Of a stretch of 64,000 bases of DNA, positions 34,443 through 47,690 are shown in pieces. Source of the stretch: Thamnaconus septentrionalis. Taxonomy: Eukaryota > Chordata > Actinopteri > Tetraodontiformes > Monacanthidae. A program made the translations under genes and the position numbers. Position 1 is the stretch's first letter; each line of letters begins with the position of its first letter. The notes beneath the pieces are model-generated. The model saw nothing but the letters and a program-made list of their open reading frames with translations, was not told the DNA's origin and searched no databases. Location: NCBI GenBank assembly GCA_009823395.1, contig CM020502.1, positions 3,663,001-3,727,000 on the forward strand. The letters run 5' to 3'.

Positions 34443-34736
34443 AGGTCCAGTGTGTAATATTTGGCTTGATTTATGATTTTTATATTGTTAAAAAACTTCA
34501 TATGCTGCCCATAGATACATTAATAAAAGTGTCTAATGTACAATAAAAGTAATTTGGTTTTCCTACCCTTAGAATGTTTCCCATACATATACAGATAGAT
34601 GTACAGGCGTGTCCAGGTTTGGGTACGCAGGCCATTGTAGCTCACTGGCAAGTTCAGGAGGGGGAAAGAGAGTGAAAGTAATCACTTGATGCCGCTGTTT
34701 CTTCTTCAAAATCTCCAAATATTACACACTTAACCT
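34443..34736 (-). mobile_element. TTAA-flanked MITE, copy B
   Basis: A 294-bp member in opposite orientation to copy A, with TTAA at 34439-34442 and 34737-34740 and ends 'aggtccagtgtgtaatattt' and 'atattacacacttaacct'. The middle segment present in copies A and E is partly missing. Confidence 0.87.
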
Positions 34737-35285
34737 TTAAACTGTGACACGTTGATCCTCGGCGAGGATGGACGACTAAAACCAGCTGTAAAGGGAGCAA
34801 GTGCAGTAGTTCTCCCGTCTCCTTCAGGCTGCAGACCAGGTCGTTAACCACTTCGCTGCTCCAAACAGGGTTACATTTTCAGCTATTGGCAGAAATAAAA
34901 CTGGCGTGACCTGCATAAGGAGGTCCTATAAACCTCCTCAGCTCTCATGTCCGTGATGATTTGGCTTCTTTTTTCAGGAGAATTTGACGCCGTGTCATCC
35001 CCTCTATATTTACGTCAGAGCTTCACAGTCACGGCTCACAAGTGCCTATTTTTAAAGGACAAGCTGCCACATTTCTCGGAATTTGTTGCCTTTTTTTCAC
35101 ATTTGTTACCCAAATATCTCTCACTCTCTTATTTTTTTTTTTTTGGCGAGTCCTCAGCTGACAGAGGCGTGAGCTGAGATGGAATGGAGGTAAATATTGA
35201 GTTGGTTCTGGCGAAGCTCCCTGGCAAACGGGAAAGCCGCTCGTTGTTGGATGGCTCCGCGTTCCTCCGTGTCTCCGCTAGCCAG

Positions 35286-35963
35286 CAGAGGTGGGAAATA
35301 ACTTAGTACAAATACTTTGTTACTGTAGTTGAGTAGATTTTTCAGGTATCTGTACTATACTTGAGTATTTCTTTTTCTGATGACTTTTTTACTTTTACTC
35401 CTAACATTTGGACACAACTATCTGTACTTTCTTCTTCTTCTTACATTGGAACAACATGCTTGTTACTTTTCTGATTAAAATATACAAGTTCTGTTTAAAG
35501 TAATTCACTTCTTCTTCTTTTTTTTTTTTGATTATAGTTTTTGCTTGAAGTGGAGCTATTTGAACTATGTGTAGTTCAGTATAAAAGTTGATCATCTATT
35601 GGAGGGAGGTTGTTTTAGAGTACCTCCTAAAGTTTAGAGTACTACCCTTTGGGTCACTGTTCAGTACATTTTCAGTACAGAGAAAAATACCTCTGGTGAG
35701 TTCAGTCCAGATTATTCTGTCACAGCTTTTTCATTTGACCAAAATTATTAACGAATTTGTTGAAAAAAATATAGTTTCATTAATGGCAAAACAACCAAAA
35801 CATTTTTACTTTTTACTTAAGTACATTGAGCCTGTACTTTCTTACTTTTACTTGAGAAAAGGAGTTGACTGAGTGCTTTTACTTTTACCATAGTATTTTT
35901 TGTTTTACACAAGTATCCATGCTTTCACAGAATGTACAGAATGTGAATACTTTGCCACCTCTG
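35286..35963. mobile_element. hAT-type MITE with 8-bp target duplication
   Basis: It starts CAGAGGTGG and ends CCACCTCTG, a perfect 9-bp terminal inverted repeat. Flanks are CTAGCCAG (35278-35285) and CTAGCGAG (35964-35971), an 8-bp duplication with one mismatch, typical of hAT. The 678-bp body is made of words such as 'acttttacttgag' and 'agtactttgttactgtag' and has no transposase, so it is non-autonomous. Elements with these termini are frequent in fish. Confidence 0.9.
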
Positions 35964-37566
35964 CTAGCGAGTAGGACACGAAGACAAGCATTCGGGCGTC
36001 GCTTCTCCAGGTCGAAGGTGTTTCACCCACGGGATGACAAAGCTCAGTTGCAGTAATGTTTAAGTACAAGCTTCTGTGAGCCAACGGTAAGTTCAGGCTG
36101 TGACCTTTAGTGCCCTTTAAAAAAAAAACAAAAAAAACTGGAACACCCAAAAGCTGCGCGGGATCAGCTGTCAGCCGGAGCTGTGTTACTTTAGCGGAAT
36201 TTAAGCGAGCGGGTTTTAATGAGAAAAACATCAAAAGTCTCACTTGTGTTGATGCTGCTAGCAGTCCGTGGCAGCAGGCGTATTTCCCCGAGCCCCGCCC
36301 CCTCGCTGCTTCCACGCCTCTCCTTCCACCACCCCGCACATGGAGACGCAGCTCCTGCACGATTTTCCCCGCGTACGTGTCCGTCTTTGTGGAGAGTTTG
36401 ATCCTGTGTGTTGAAGCGTGTGCGCGCAAGTGCTCTCTTATTGTGTTAACCTGTCTGTTTGTCCCCCCCCTCCTCTCATATCTCTGTAGTTGGCCGTTGC
36501 TGGATTGGGATGGTAACACAACGCAAGGTTTTCTTTAAATTGAGAACAAAAAAAAAGAGGCAGAAACACACAACACCCACCACCTTCTTCCATTTCCCAT
36601 ATCTGCGCTCAGAAGCAAGAGGTTTAGCTGGTGCCTGAGTTGTAGTCCCACAACCCCACCCTCCGCCCCCGCACCTCACCCACGCACTCTCCCCGCAACC
36701 CGACCCACGCCCCCCCCCCCATTGATTCCATCCGAGACTGCAGCTTGCTTTCTTCCACTTAAGAGGTTAAAAACCTCAAACCGTCTGGGTGCCGCCTGCC
36801 GCACGCCTGAAGATACCAAAGCCAGGCTGCACGCTCAGCCCGCCTGTTGTCATGGCAACATCATCGCTCATCGCCACGGCCTGTTTTCATTCAGATTTGT
36901 CCGGTCCGTGAGACTGATTGATTTAGGGACCTGCTCGAGCGTGAGTCCTCATTTCTCAACTAACCCCTTGCGTGCCAGCTTTGTCGGCTCTGAAACGGGC
37001 CGACTTGCTGTCGCTGGCACGGCCGGTTGATGCTTGCATGTTTTTTGTTTGTTTTTGTTTTTTTTAAAAAGCCACCCTGTTCATTGTGACACAAGGTGAT
37101 GTGCTCGAGAAAGTTTTGACCCCCCCTGTTCCACTCCCCACCGCTGCCCAGCTGAAGCTACAGGTGCTGGGTTATGTTTATTAAATGGTTTGAACTATGA
37201 ACTAATTTTCCGTTTTTTTGTTAAAAATTCGAAATATTCACGTTGCAGTTTAAACATGGAGAGCAGACGCACAGTGAGGCAGCAGCGAGCAGAGCCTCAC
37301 CTTGGATTGCGCAAACCCTCACACTGTGAGTGGGTCCCTGTCTCTCTGTATGTCACCAATCAAATGTTTTAAACAATTTTACTATACCTCAACTCTCAAT
37401 AGTTTAGCTGATGTTTATAATATATGTAGTAACCTTTCACGTATGCTCAGCGATCTTACAACGGCAGTAAAGAGGCATTGGGTGAGGTGGGCAGTTGTCT
37501 TGCTTTGAGGTAGGGGGCAGTCACGAGTCCAGATATTCTTATGCTACTCTGCAACTGCAGAGCAAG

Positions 37567-37803
37567 CAGTCGTCATTGTTGTATTGGAATTGATGGAAGT
37601 AACATTTTCATCTTGTGATTTCTGCATTCATTTGCAAGGTTTTCATAATGCATCTCTCAACATCTGTCTCAACCGCTGCCGCTGTGTGGGGCAGCTGCCA
37701 CTGACTTGCGGCAACTGAGATATAAATGAAGAAAACCAAGTGAATGCAGAAATCACATAATGACATGCTGCTGCCAGTGAGTCTAATGCAACACTGATGA
37801 CTG
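37567..37803. repeat. long imperfect foldback (inverted repeat), about 237 bp
   Basis: The left arm (37567 to about 37665) and right arm (about 37705-37803) are reverse complements over most of their length. The outer ends pair as 'cagtcgtcattgttg' with 'caacactgatgactg'. A 17-bp block is perfect (37614-37630 with 37741-37757). The loop is about 40 bases and GC-rich. It may be a foldback transposon or MITE remnant; no terminal duplication is obvious. Confidence 0.8.
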
Positions 37804-38525
37804 TTTTACAAAATAAAAAAAATCAACAACTGATGCCCATAACAGCAGCAGTAGTGTGGCAGGTCAGTGGTAACTGCCTCGGACACCGGCAACTAGAATG
37901 AAAGGCAGAAAGCAGGAAGTGCCACAACTAGCTGCCACTGCCGTGAACTGACCCAGCCCCTGCTGTCAAATGGTGAATATTGTCCTCGAATGGTTTCAGA
38001 TACATTTGTAAATCTGATTCTGATGGGAGTCAGTGGTGCCTCGCCAGCAATGAGCCTCACCGCACGTCACTGGTAAACACGGTCTGACGTGTAAACAGCA
38101 GCAGACCTGACACCGGGTGGAGGAGCGCGGCGAGTAGCTGGCAGAACGTGGGCGGTGAAGACGCACTACTGGGCATGTTTGCAGGCGCTGCCAGTCACGT
38201 TAATCTCGCCCGCCAATCACCACCAGTCGGTAGTAACTCGCCGTGTCGAGGACCGGAGAATCGCAGGCCACGCTCATTAGAGGAGCGATTAGGTTGAGGA
38301 GCAGCTCCAAGATCATCATCATTGCCTCAGTGCAAGGTCCCTGGAAACGTTTTGTTTCTCTCACAGGGCAGGAAAATATATGTGAATCTAAATATTACAT
38401 TCCATTATTCAGTAATTTTATTATTTAAAATTAAACAGTTTAAAGTAATGTATAAATATTGTTGCAAAGGCTAATGATGGCCAGGAGTCTTGTGAATAAT
38501 CACAAAATATAAAATGCTTGCATGA

Positions 38526-38526
<1 letters not shown>

Positions 38527-38548
<22 letters not shown>
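38527..38548. repeat. (AT)n microsatellite followed by a T run
   Basis: Eleven AT units, then 17 T's and a G run to about 38573. Confidence 0.9.
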
Positions 38549-38563
<15 letters not shown>

Positions 38564-38684
38564 GGGAGGGGGGTGTTATTTATTCATTTTTAAATAGATG
38601 CCCCTAGTACACATGTAATGTCTCAAATTATCTCAATTAATTTAGTAACGTAAATAATAAAATACCAGGTAAATTCACACATAT

Positions 38685-38727
38685 AGCATCATGCACTTGA
38701 TACATACTGTATCAAGTATGTGATGCT
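38685..38727. repeat. short near-perfect hairpin
   Basis: Two 19-base arms (38685-38703 and 38709-38727) pair with two mismatches around a 5-base loop: 'agcatcatgcacttgatac' with 'gtatcaagtatgtgatgct'. The loop is short for a microRNA precursor; a MITE or cruciform-prone palindrome is more likely. Confidence 0.85.
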
Positions 38728-41700
38728 GGCTGAGCCACAGCCCTAATGTCTGTGAGAACAATGAAAGTAAGACGATGTTGGTTGTATGATCAAAAGAAAA
38801 AAAATATATAAGTACGAGTGCGCAGCAGCCATCACGACCAACAGGAAGAGGCTGAAATACCTGTCAATCATGTGAACATCTGCCAAAACAGACTTCTGTT
38901 TGAGGCTATAATACAAATGACCAATTCATTAGGTCTCTTTTCCATGAAGGAAAACAATACTGACATTACTGCACAGAACCGTTGTTCAACTAAGTCAACT
39001 AAGCCAGACTCCAGTGGAGCAGTCTCACATGTTATTATTTAAAACCTATATAGATCTGCAGAAAAAAAGCACCTTTAACCTTCTGTTTACAGCACCTACA
39101 TCGATGTTTGAACCTCCTGATAAAACTGATGCATTTGCAGCATTTGCTGAAGGGGATAAAAACAAAGTGCGTTCATCGTTTAGGGCAAACTTAGCTTTGT
39201 GAGCAAGTGAGTAAGCAAATGTATACTTTTTAAAAATGAAATCATCCTTTTTTGCTGGAAGCAAACAGCGATATGTAACTTTAGGTTTTTCCTTTTTGCA
39301 TAATCCCCCAGTTTATTTTGAATTATAGCTTTGTAATAAAAATCCAGTGGAGTTGATTTAAAATCAATTCAATGTGGGCAAAGAAGTCTGTTAACATCCT
39401 GGCAATTGGGTTGTGAACCTTGACAAAGCCAAAACTATATGGCAAAATAAAACTGAGCCCTGCAGAAACTATACGTACATTTGTGCCATATTGACAGTTT
39501 CAGCAGGAAGAAAAGCCACAGACTAAACAATTTATAAAATATGATTCCCATCCTTGTGAACATGAAGACGTGGGTCACGGTGCAATTTGATTTCCATGAA
39601 ACGACATCCTCTCGAAATCCATCGCCTTTCGAATTCTTGATCTCTTTGAGTTTTTCTTGGGAATGATTAAAAAAAGTGATTGAAAACGCCACAACTGGCA
39701 GGTGAATAACGATGCTGCTCGGTTTTTTTTTATGTTTGTTTTTTTTTTTACCCATGAAAGACTTTTCTCTTCCCCTGGCGTGGTTGGAACAGAAACCTTT
39801 TTTATGTGGCATCTATGCTTCAACACGGCGAGGGGCGACGTCAAGCGCAACAGCGGGGTGGCGGGGAAAGCATCATTGTCTGCATACGGAAGCAGCCGAG
39901 AGCGGCCTGTTGGATAGTTAATAAGGTGGAGACGCTCAGTATGCATGATTGGAGCCCCAGCGTCCCAGCCAGCTACAACACGGCATCCCATCAGGCCTCG
40001 CCCCCTTCTCCCTCTCTCTCTTTGTCTGAGTGTCTCTCTCGCCCACCCAGAATGAAGAAGATGCTCTTTCTTTGTCTCTCCCCCTTTGACTGGAGGAGTT
40101 TTAAATTATTACGCAGCAGATTAAAAGCGCCGGATCCGACATACATGAAGCCGCTGACAGAACCTTAAACTGCTGGAACTCCTGTGCCGGGTGACTTTAT
40201 TCCCTTTTCTATTTTTCAGATAGAACTTATTGGTATTTTTGAAACCAAACTTTTTGCCCTCTGGTTACAAAAAAATCCCCGTCCAGTCCAATGGTGTGAT
40301 AAAAACTCTCTGTCCGCATGAAACCACAAACTCAGCCCCAAGCAATGTAATTCATATGCCAAAGCAGAAGGTGGCGATATCACTCCTTACAGGAAGACCA
40401 TTTAGGCCAATCACAAGGCTGGAAAAACAACGACCCCGAACCGAAGCACGGTGGATTCTTTTGTACGGACTGACGGCGAAGTGGAGCTACTGTTCACAGT
40501 ATAAAATCAACAGAATTCAACAAAATGTGGAATGGGAGTCGTGTCAGTCAAAGTATGGCGACGTGCAAGCTCGTAAGATACACAAAGCACTAATGTGTTC
40601 CTAAATAGCACCAGTGTTTCGGCTAACACCTCAATAACAGCAACATCGTCAGGTGGTCACGTCCACGGGTCTCCATTGAGACGCCTCGCTGTTTACCGTC
40701 ACACACCGTGACACCGTTTAACAATGCCGACAAGAGGTTATTGCGGTTTTCCTCGGTTTTCCTGTCCACACATGGCTGCTGTAACCAGCCTGGACTCCAG
40801 TTGCCAAAAAAACTCCATGGGAGCCAACAACCTTGTGTGTTACATGTGGATGAAAAGCCCTGAGTCCTCACAGGAAGGAGGTTCACTCTGCTGGTTGGGA
40901 ATCGGCTCTAAGTCAGAATAAAGCTCTTTGACTTCAGGTGTGTCATATTATATTATATACATGATATATATTTGCCCTTGGTGACATGCAAGGAATGGAA
41001 AGTCCTCCTCTCTTCTCCTCCCCCCACCACCCCTCTCTAAAAAGCTCAGTTTTACAGATGTGAGGCAGCTTTGAACACCAGTCAGCATGGTTTGCCTTTG
41101 ACTGATTCAAGCATTTTGAAGCATGAGTGCATGTGCGATTGACCGCGACGGCAATGTTTCTTCTTTTTCTTTTTTTTAATTATCTGCATTTATGTGTATC
41201 AGCTCAGCGTCCTTCCTCTCCTTCCTAGTATCCTGGTTAATTGTCCGGAGTGATTCCTCGGGTGCTCCTCAGTTTTAGGGAATCTAAAAAGTTTAAAAGC
41301 ATGTAAGCAGATAAAGTGAGGCGCTCCGGAGGGGATGTGCAATTAAAAAGCTTTTATTGGAACGTGGCCATCGCTTAAAACCATCCATAAAACGTGTTTT
41401 GTTGCCATGGTGGCCTTCTTCAGGGGAAAGCTTAAAAAAAAAGTGGCTTCCAGTGTGCAGCATCTCATAAGTATGGACGCAAATAAAAAGCAAAAACAAA
41501 CAGGTGACCACGCAGACAGGTGGGCTACGTGACATTAGCAACACAAAGACATTGATGTTGGAGAGGAATAACTGAATCGGAGAGCATTCAAGATCAGGAT
41601 TTCATAAAACTGATTACAACGGAGTTCAATGGAGAAATGAGTCCATTGAGATTTTGAATGCTAGTGTGTGATACACAAACACACAGGCACACACTGACAT

Positions 41701-43176
41701 ATATACACATATATGTTGGAGATGGGTAACATCTACTTCATCATATGCAGTTGCAGTCATGATTCACCTAATTGAAAGAGCTTCATTGGTTACTGCAGCA
41801 AAAAAAAAGAGAAAAAAAAGAAAGAGGGACAGATGTCACCCTCGGTGAAGAAGCGCTGCCAGAGATGGAACGGATCAAAAAGAGGAGGGCAAATAATCTT
41901 GGACGTCCATCAGTGCAGTCTCCAGCCGTGCACTGGATTATGCAGCGGAATGGACACGCTTCGGAATCACTTAGGATCGGCCCAGATAAGAGTTCTGTAT
42001 CTATGCATTTATGGATGCTGTGGCCGAAGGCGCGCACCATCCGTAACCCCTGCACGCCACCTGCCGGCCACCAGGAGGAGCCCTGACGAGGCCCCCCCCC
42101 ACCCCAGCACCCTCACACCCACCCCGGGGGCCACGTGAGTTCTAGCAGACGTGCCGTTTGCCGTGTGAGCTCAGTGCTGAATAATTGATGCTCATCCAGT
42201 CAGTCTGAAAAGACGGAGCGCTTCCCAAGGACAACGGATTGACTCCAAGTTCTTTTGTCTGGCACCGTTTGCCCAACCCTGAGGCTCCTGCATTAAAAGG
42301 TAATTAATAAAGCCCAGTTCAAGGCCTAGCTCTTCTGCTCTGCTGAGTCGCTAATGCTAGTTCAGTGAAAGAAAGTCAATTATGCTTTTAACTAACTGGC
42401 CCCAACTAACAAATGATGGGCGTAATTAACCGGCCTTGTTTCCCTCAAAGCTTATTTTCCCCTCTATTGTTTATCATGGTAAAATGTGTTGTTGTATTTT
42501 TTGAAAAATTGGAGCTTTCTTTAAAACTATGACTGCCTTACTTCTTCGCCGAAGATTTCGCTACACCGTCACTTAGCAACTTGAGCCTGGCATAATCTAA
42601 TAAAATGGCATGGCCTTCAAACCTTTCTCTCCCAGTGCAATGTATTGAAAGAATTCTTCCACACTGCACGGATTAGCGTTTGCTTTTGTATGCACTCCGG
42701 GAGCCTTCGCAGACTTTACAGGCAAAAGGCCAGGCAGCGCTTACGGCGAGGCGTTTACTGTTTCCTCCAATAAAACTGTCGACAGCCACATCTATCGTGC
42801 TCGTGGACACAGATGAGGGCGAGAGGGAAAATGTCACACCAGCTAAGGAGTTGTCATCGTGTGATAATTCCTGAGAAGTCGCTGGCTAACCCCATTTGAC
42901 AGCTTTGGATGCAGTTGCAAGGTGCAAAAAAAGTGACGGTTCCGGCTGTTGCAGAGCGCCGGAATCCAGCGTATCCTTTTGCCAACATTAGCGTGCGGTC
43001 ACCTCACCAGGATTCAGCCGTGGATGCAAAGGAGTGCAAAGGGGGAGGCATTAAAGAGGATCCACCGTTTATCACGTCGGCATCTGTGCAAGAGGTTTGC
43101 AATTACAGGGCAAAGCGACACAGTCGATGGAAACAGTGCCGGAGGAAGATTGGCTGAGGATCTCTCACTGCTGTAA

Positions 43177-43223
43177 AAGGCCCAGTGTGTAAAATTTGGC
43201 TTGATTTACAATTTTTATTTTTG
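43177..43223 (+). mobile_element. TTAA MITE terminal fragment, copy C
   Basis: Only one end of the MITE family is seen ('aaaggcccagtgtgtaaaatttggcttgattta'). No matching opposite end lies nearby. Confidence 0.65.
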
Positions 43224-43756
43224 GGTTGCAACCCACAAGTTGAGAGGGCGCTGCTCTAGATGTAGTGATTTTAGTTGTTGAGCTGATGGCTTTCAAAATA
43301 ACAGGGGATTGGATCTGTTTTTGCTCATCTGTAAAAAGGCAAAAACAACTGTGATGTAGAACTACAATGTAAATCAGCCCCCCACACACACACACACTTT
43401 GAGACGATGTAAACATAAGTGGCCTCGCCTGAGCGACCTATAAAAACTGTCAACTTCCTTTACTGAAGCCTGCTTCACAGTTTTTTTTTCTCTCTTTTTT
43501 TCCTCTCCCGCGGGATCCGGAGCTTGTTGAATTTGAAGAGTATTGTTGGGTTAGTCTTCACGTTCCGCTGAACATTCCATCACTCCCTTTGAACTCCTTG
43601 AAATGGTTTGGCACATTTCAGTTTCCAATTGCTCCGGGATTTACGCCTTCCAAGGAACAGTTGAGAAGTCCTTTAAGTTGTGTCGATGATTCTTTCTTCT
43701 TTCCAGGGGTTAACAGGGTTGACGTATCTATGTATCTATTTCCATGTCTATATATC

Positions 43757-43757
43757 T

Positions 43758-43792
<35 letters not shown>
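43757..43792. repeat. (GATA)n microsatellite
   Basis: About nine GATA units, preceded by imperfect TATC/CTAT units from about 43726. Confidence 0.93.
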
Positions 43793-44392
43793 CACTATTG
43801 GTTGTCGTTTACCAAGGGGATTCACGAAGGGCCATGCAGGGTGGTTTTACTGCAAATAACAGCAAATGACAAAGCTGGAGTGTTAAAAAATCTGTTTCAA
43901 ACAATTCTGTAATAGTTTGGTGTTTATATCTGGAGCTAGTTGAAGACCTCGCACCCAAAAATTGAGGACCTAACGTGAGCAACCATCTATGAGTTTGCAC
44001 AACATGTAAAAGGCCCTGAGATAACTCAGTTATGACTTGGCACTAGAAAATAAAGTCGAATTGAATCGAGTAAACTTGATTGAGGGGAAAGATATGTTTG
44101 CTTGAGAATATCTCAGTTTCCTTGGTTAAGGTGAGACAAATCATTCTATAGAAATCTTTTCAGGTGATTGCATCCGTACCACTATCGCCTTAGGATAGAG
44201 AAGCCGAGGAGCAGTAGCCCTGCTGCTTCGGAGGATGCAGCTGAAGCTAGTTATTCATTTCCTCCAGGCCCTCCTCCAGCAGTAGTCGCAGTGCCATAAA
44301 CTCAAAGGAGTTAAATCCCCACTGTTACATCAGGAAAGTAGGTTATGCAAACCCTGATTCTCCCAAACTTTTCAGATATTTATGGAGAAAAA

Positions 44393-44394
<2 letters not shown>

Positions 44395-44428
<34 letters not shown>

Positions 44429-44429
44429 C
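44395..44429. repeat. (TTA)n microsatellite
   Basis: About eleven TTA units. Confidence 0.93.
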
Positions 44430-44924
44430 AACAACAACACATTAAACAGTAGAGGCATGCATCTACATATGTTTTTTATACTGTGTGAAATTTAAAGCTT
44501 AGAAGCGCACTGACTGCACTGTGTGGTCATCTGCCATCAAACCCCAGTATACTGTAAAATAATTTAGTCTGGTTATATCATGAATTATTAAAAAAGCAAA
44601 AAGTAAAAATGCATGACTTGAGGAGGGAACAAGCAAAGTGGGTGTGACAATTGGTCTAAAGTCCCTGAAAGTACATTCATTAAATTCTGCATGTCCAAGG
44701 CCTGCAGAAGAGAACAGTGTGTGCTGGTGGAATGAATAAAAGAATATATGGCGGATATATCTTTAATTGAAGCCTGACATGCTTCCGCATTCCCGCAAGT
44801 CTTGGGGTAGGGGGGTGGGTGTTGAGGCTGTGCATCTTTGCGATGGTAGAGAGCGGTTTCAAAAAGGAAAGAAAAAGTGTTTACCTTGAAACATAACTGT
44901 GAATCCCTGAAGACTTTGACTTAA

Positions 44925-45274
44925 AGGTTAAGTGTGTATTTTTTGGAGATTTTGAAAAAGAAACAGCGACATCCAGTGGTTACGTTTTAACATCCAGCTA
45001 CTGTGGCGTCCACCTTCTTCTTCATTGGTTTGTTTGAAGATGTGAGCAGTGACCCTAATTACGAAACGCGCTGTCAGCCTTTAGAAACATGGCGGTGAAA
45101 GATGGCAGCTAACTACTTATATTCTTCAATGTAAATAAGAACCGTTCTGTGGGTAGGAAAATCAGATTACTTTTCATGCACTTCAAATACACACTTTTAT
45201 TCTATTTATGGGTAGTATATTAAGTTTTTACCAATAGAAATCATAACTGAAGTCAAATATTACACACTGGACCT
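44925..45274 (+). mobile_element. TTAA-flanked MITE, copy D
   Basis: A 350-bp member with TTAA at 44921-44924 and 45275-45278, ends 'aggttaagtgtgtatttttt' and 'atattacacactggacct'. Compared with copy E it lacks part of the middle (the segment before 'gtccaccttcttctt') but keeps 'catggcggtgaaagatggca'. Confidence 0.88.
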
Positions 45275-47574
45275 TTAACACTGTGATTGCTGTTGGAGGA
45301 GTTGGGGTTTCCGTTTTCAAACGCCTTGATTTGCACGTTGTGTTTGGCCTCACGGAGCCACCGCATTGAAAGCGAGCTGACCCACAACCTCGCAGCATCT
45401 CTGCTCCGAGACTCACTGTTAAGGTTCACCGACGGCGAGCCGGCAGAAGCTGTCCTATTAGTAATTCTCTACTGGATTCACTCTCCCGGGAAAGCAGCCT
45501 ACAGCTTCCTACTTTTCTCCGGGCGTGCAGACAGAGCAGGATATTCACGCCTGAGTACATTTTCTCTCTTACAAAGACAGTGTCCCGTCTCTGGGGCACA
45601 GAGGTTGAAGGCCTGAGAAAACCTCCCTCACTTTTTTTTCTGTACGCAATTACTTTAAAAGCTGGCAAATGCAGACAGACAGATGCCTCGCCTGTCTGTT
45701 CATGGAGTCCGATCAACAAATTATAAGTTGGCTACAGTGTGATTCCTCCTGCATGCTTCTTATAGTGAAAATCCCCAAAGACTGATCCCCTTTTTTCTGC
45801 AAAGAAACCTTTGCCAGCACTTTTTTCCCCTTTTCTGTCCAAGATAAACTCATTTTTACTTAACTGTCATGAGAGAAGACAAAATGTGCAGAGGAAAAGA
45901 CAAAAATAGAAAGGGGTTAGTTTATTATTAAATATATACATTAAAGAGAGAATAACTTAGAATGAACACTCACCACATTAGTACTTATCATTGTTGTAGT
46001 GGCCTATGCTTTGCGTTCCTCGACTTAATAATGTAATTTTGGAATCAAGTTACACTTAAGCAATTGTCCTTCCCATGCGGCTGGAATCATCAGAAATATC
46101 GCTAAACTCTCCAGCTTAAAAAACAAAAAAACCCAAAAACTCTAATATGGTTGTTAAGTGTGTGAATGCTGAATTCATAACTGTTACCCACTAGTTTGTT
46201 ATTGAAATCAGCCATGAAGAAACCTTTGCCATGTAGTATGCTAGTTTCATGTGCAAACTGTCATGTAGCGCGCAATAGCCACCGCTAGTAGCTAACAATG
46301 ATGACAACAAGAATAAAGCATCTGTCTGTATTTTCTCTCTTTTAGATAGGCTAGTCGTGACTTTATGTGTGTAAGGGTATGGTTTGGCTTCTTTGCAAAA
46401 GGGATTCAATTTTTTTCAAAGTATGGTCATTTAGCTTATTGTGGAAATCTGAAGTCTAAAACTGTGGTAACACTGTGTGCTACCGCGGCACGCCGCACAT
46501 TAAAGAGATGAGGCCTGCAGTTTGAATAAGAAAATGACTCGCAAAATCTCTCTCTAACACTATCAACATTCAAACTGTCCAAACAGTGAGATCCTCCATT
46601 ATTAACTTTCACATGTGTTTCTGCGCCGGTATGCCTCACGTTCCTCAAAATGAGTGTCTTCCTTAATATCAGCTCTGGCTGGTGAAAACCCTCAGTGGGT
46701 GTTGAGTGCAATTGTTCATTTTAAAAATGTGACTGGGAGAAAAAAAAAAAGTTTTTTTTGAATGCAGCCCCGTCTTGTTGCAAATATTTTTAAACCCAAA
46801 GTGGTAGAAAGTAACGGAAAAGGGGGGAGGAAAAAAAATGTGGGTACCAAAGTGAAATGGTGACTCACTCCCACACGGGCAATTTTGTCATTGACTCACG
46901 CATCTTGAGCAGATGAGAACATTACCCCGGGCTCTTGATTTCAAAAGGTGTTTATTTTGGTATTACTCTAATAGTCACTTTAAAGTGCAAATGGCTGAAT
47001 CTAATCCAGTGACGTCTCACCGTAGAGATCAGCCCGTGTGTCTGTCACAGGCCAACACATTTATTTTGGATTCAGGAAAATTACCTTCCCGTCACGCTGT
47101 CAATGCGCGTTTGCAGGGGAAACGAAATGACTGATGACTGATTCATTTAATGTGAACTGTGTCCTCAGTCGCGTTAAAAGGGGCTTTATTGTAACCTAAG
47201 CAATAAGTGCATTGATGGGAAATATGTGCATAAATGGAACAGCGCAGCAGAAATAGAAACAAAGGCAAAGGGAGCCCATTTTAGCTCGTCAGGTTTTGTT
47301 GACATTTACGATAAATTCATTCATTCATTTTCAATACCAGCTGTTGTTTGGAGAAGGCAAGTAGCGTTCAATTCTATTGTAAAATGTTTGCATTGGGTTT
47401 TAGCACACAGTGATTTTCATCAAATCGCCTTTCACGTCGGAAATGTCAAGTATGCTACAATAAATTGGGGGATAAACTGACAGTGATTAGGCCTTTTGCC
47501 TTTTGCAGGCGCAAGAAATGACCATACAGCACCTGAGGAGTCAGGAGAGACAATTGCATTATGGTAACCTTGCC

Positions 47575-47690
47575 GCAAATTACACAAGACCGAGAAAGAG
47601 TATTGAGGTTGAGACCAGACCGCGTAAAAGTGGTCCCAGTAGTGGACTCAAGACCAGGACCAGTCTCGAGTACTATAGTGCGACTTTTTC
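47575..47690. repeat. 'gagacc/ctcgag' repeat remnant
   Basis: Contains 'ctcaagaccaggaccagtct' and 'cgagtactatag', a low-complexity style also seen near 54128-54212 in reverse. It is probably a fragment of one interspersed family; class not identified. Confidence 0.35.

Noticed and set aside
35905..36538. Overlapping open frames on both strands (204 and 142 codons)
   Set aside because: They span the hAT MITE end and GC-rich intron; no domain recognised.
43757..43792. CRISPR-like repetition
   Set aside because: Simple GATA microsatellite; no spacers, and the genome is vertebrate.
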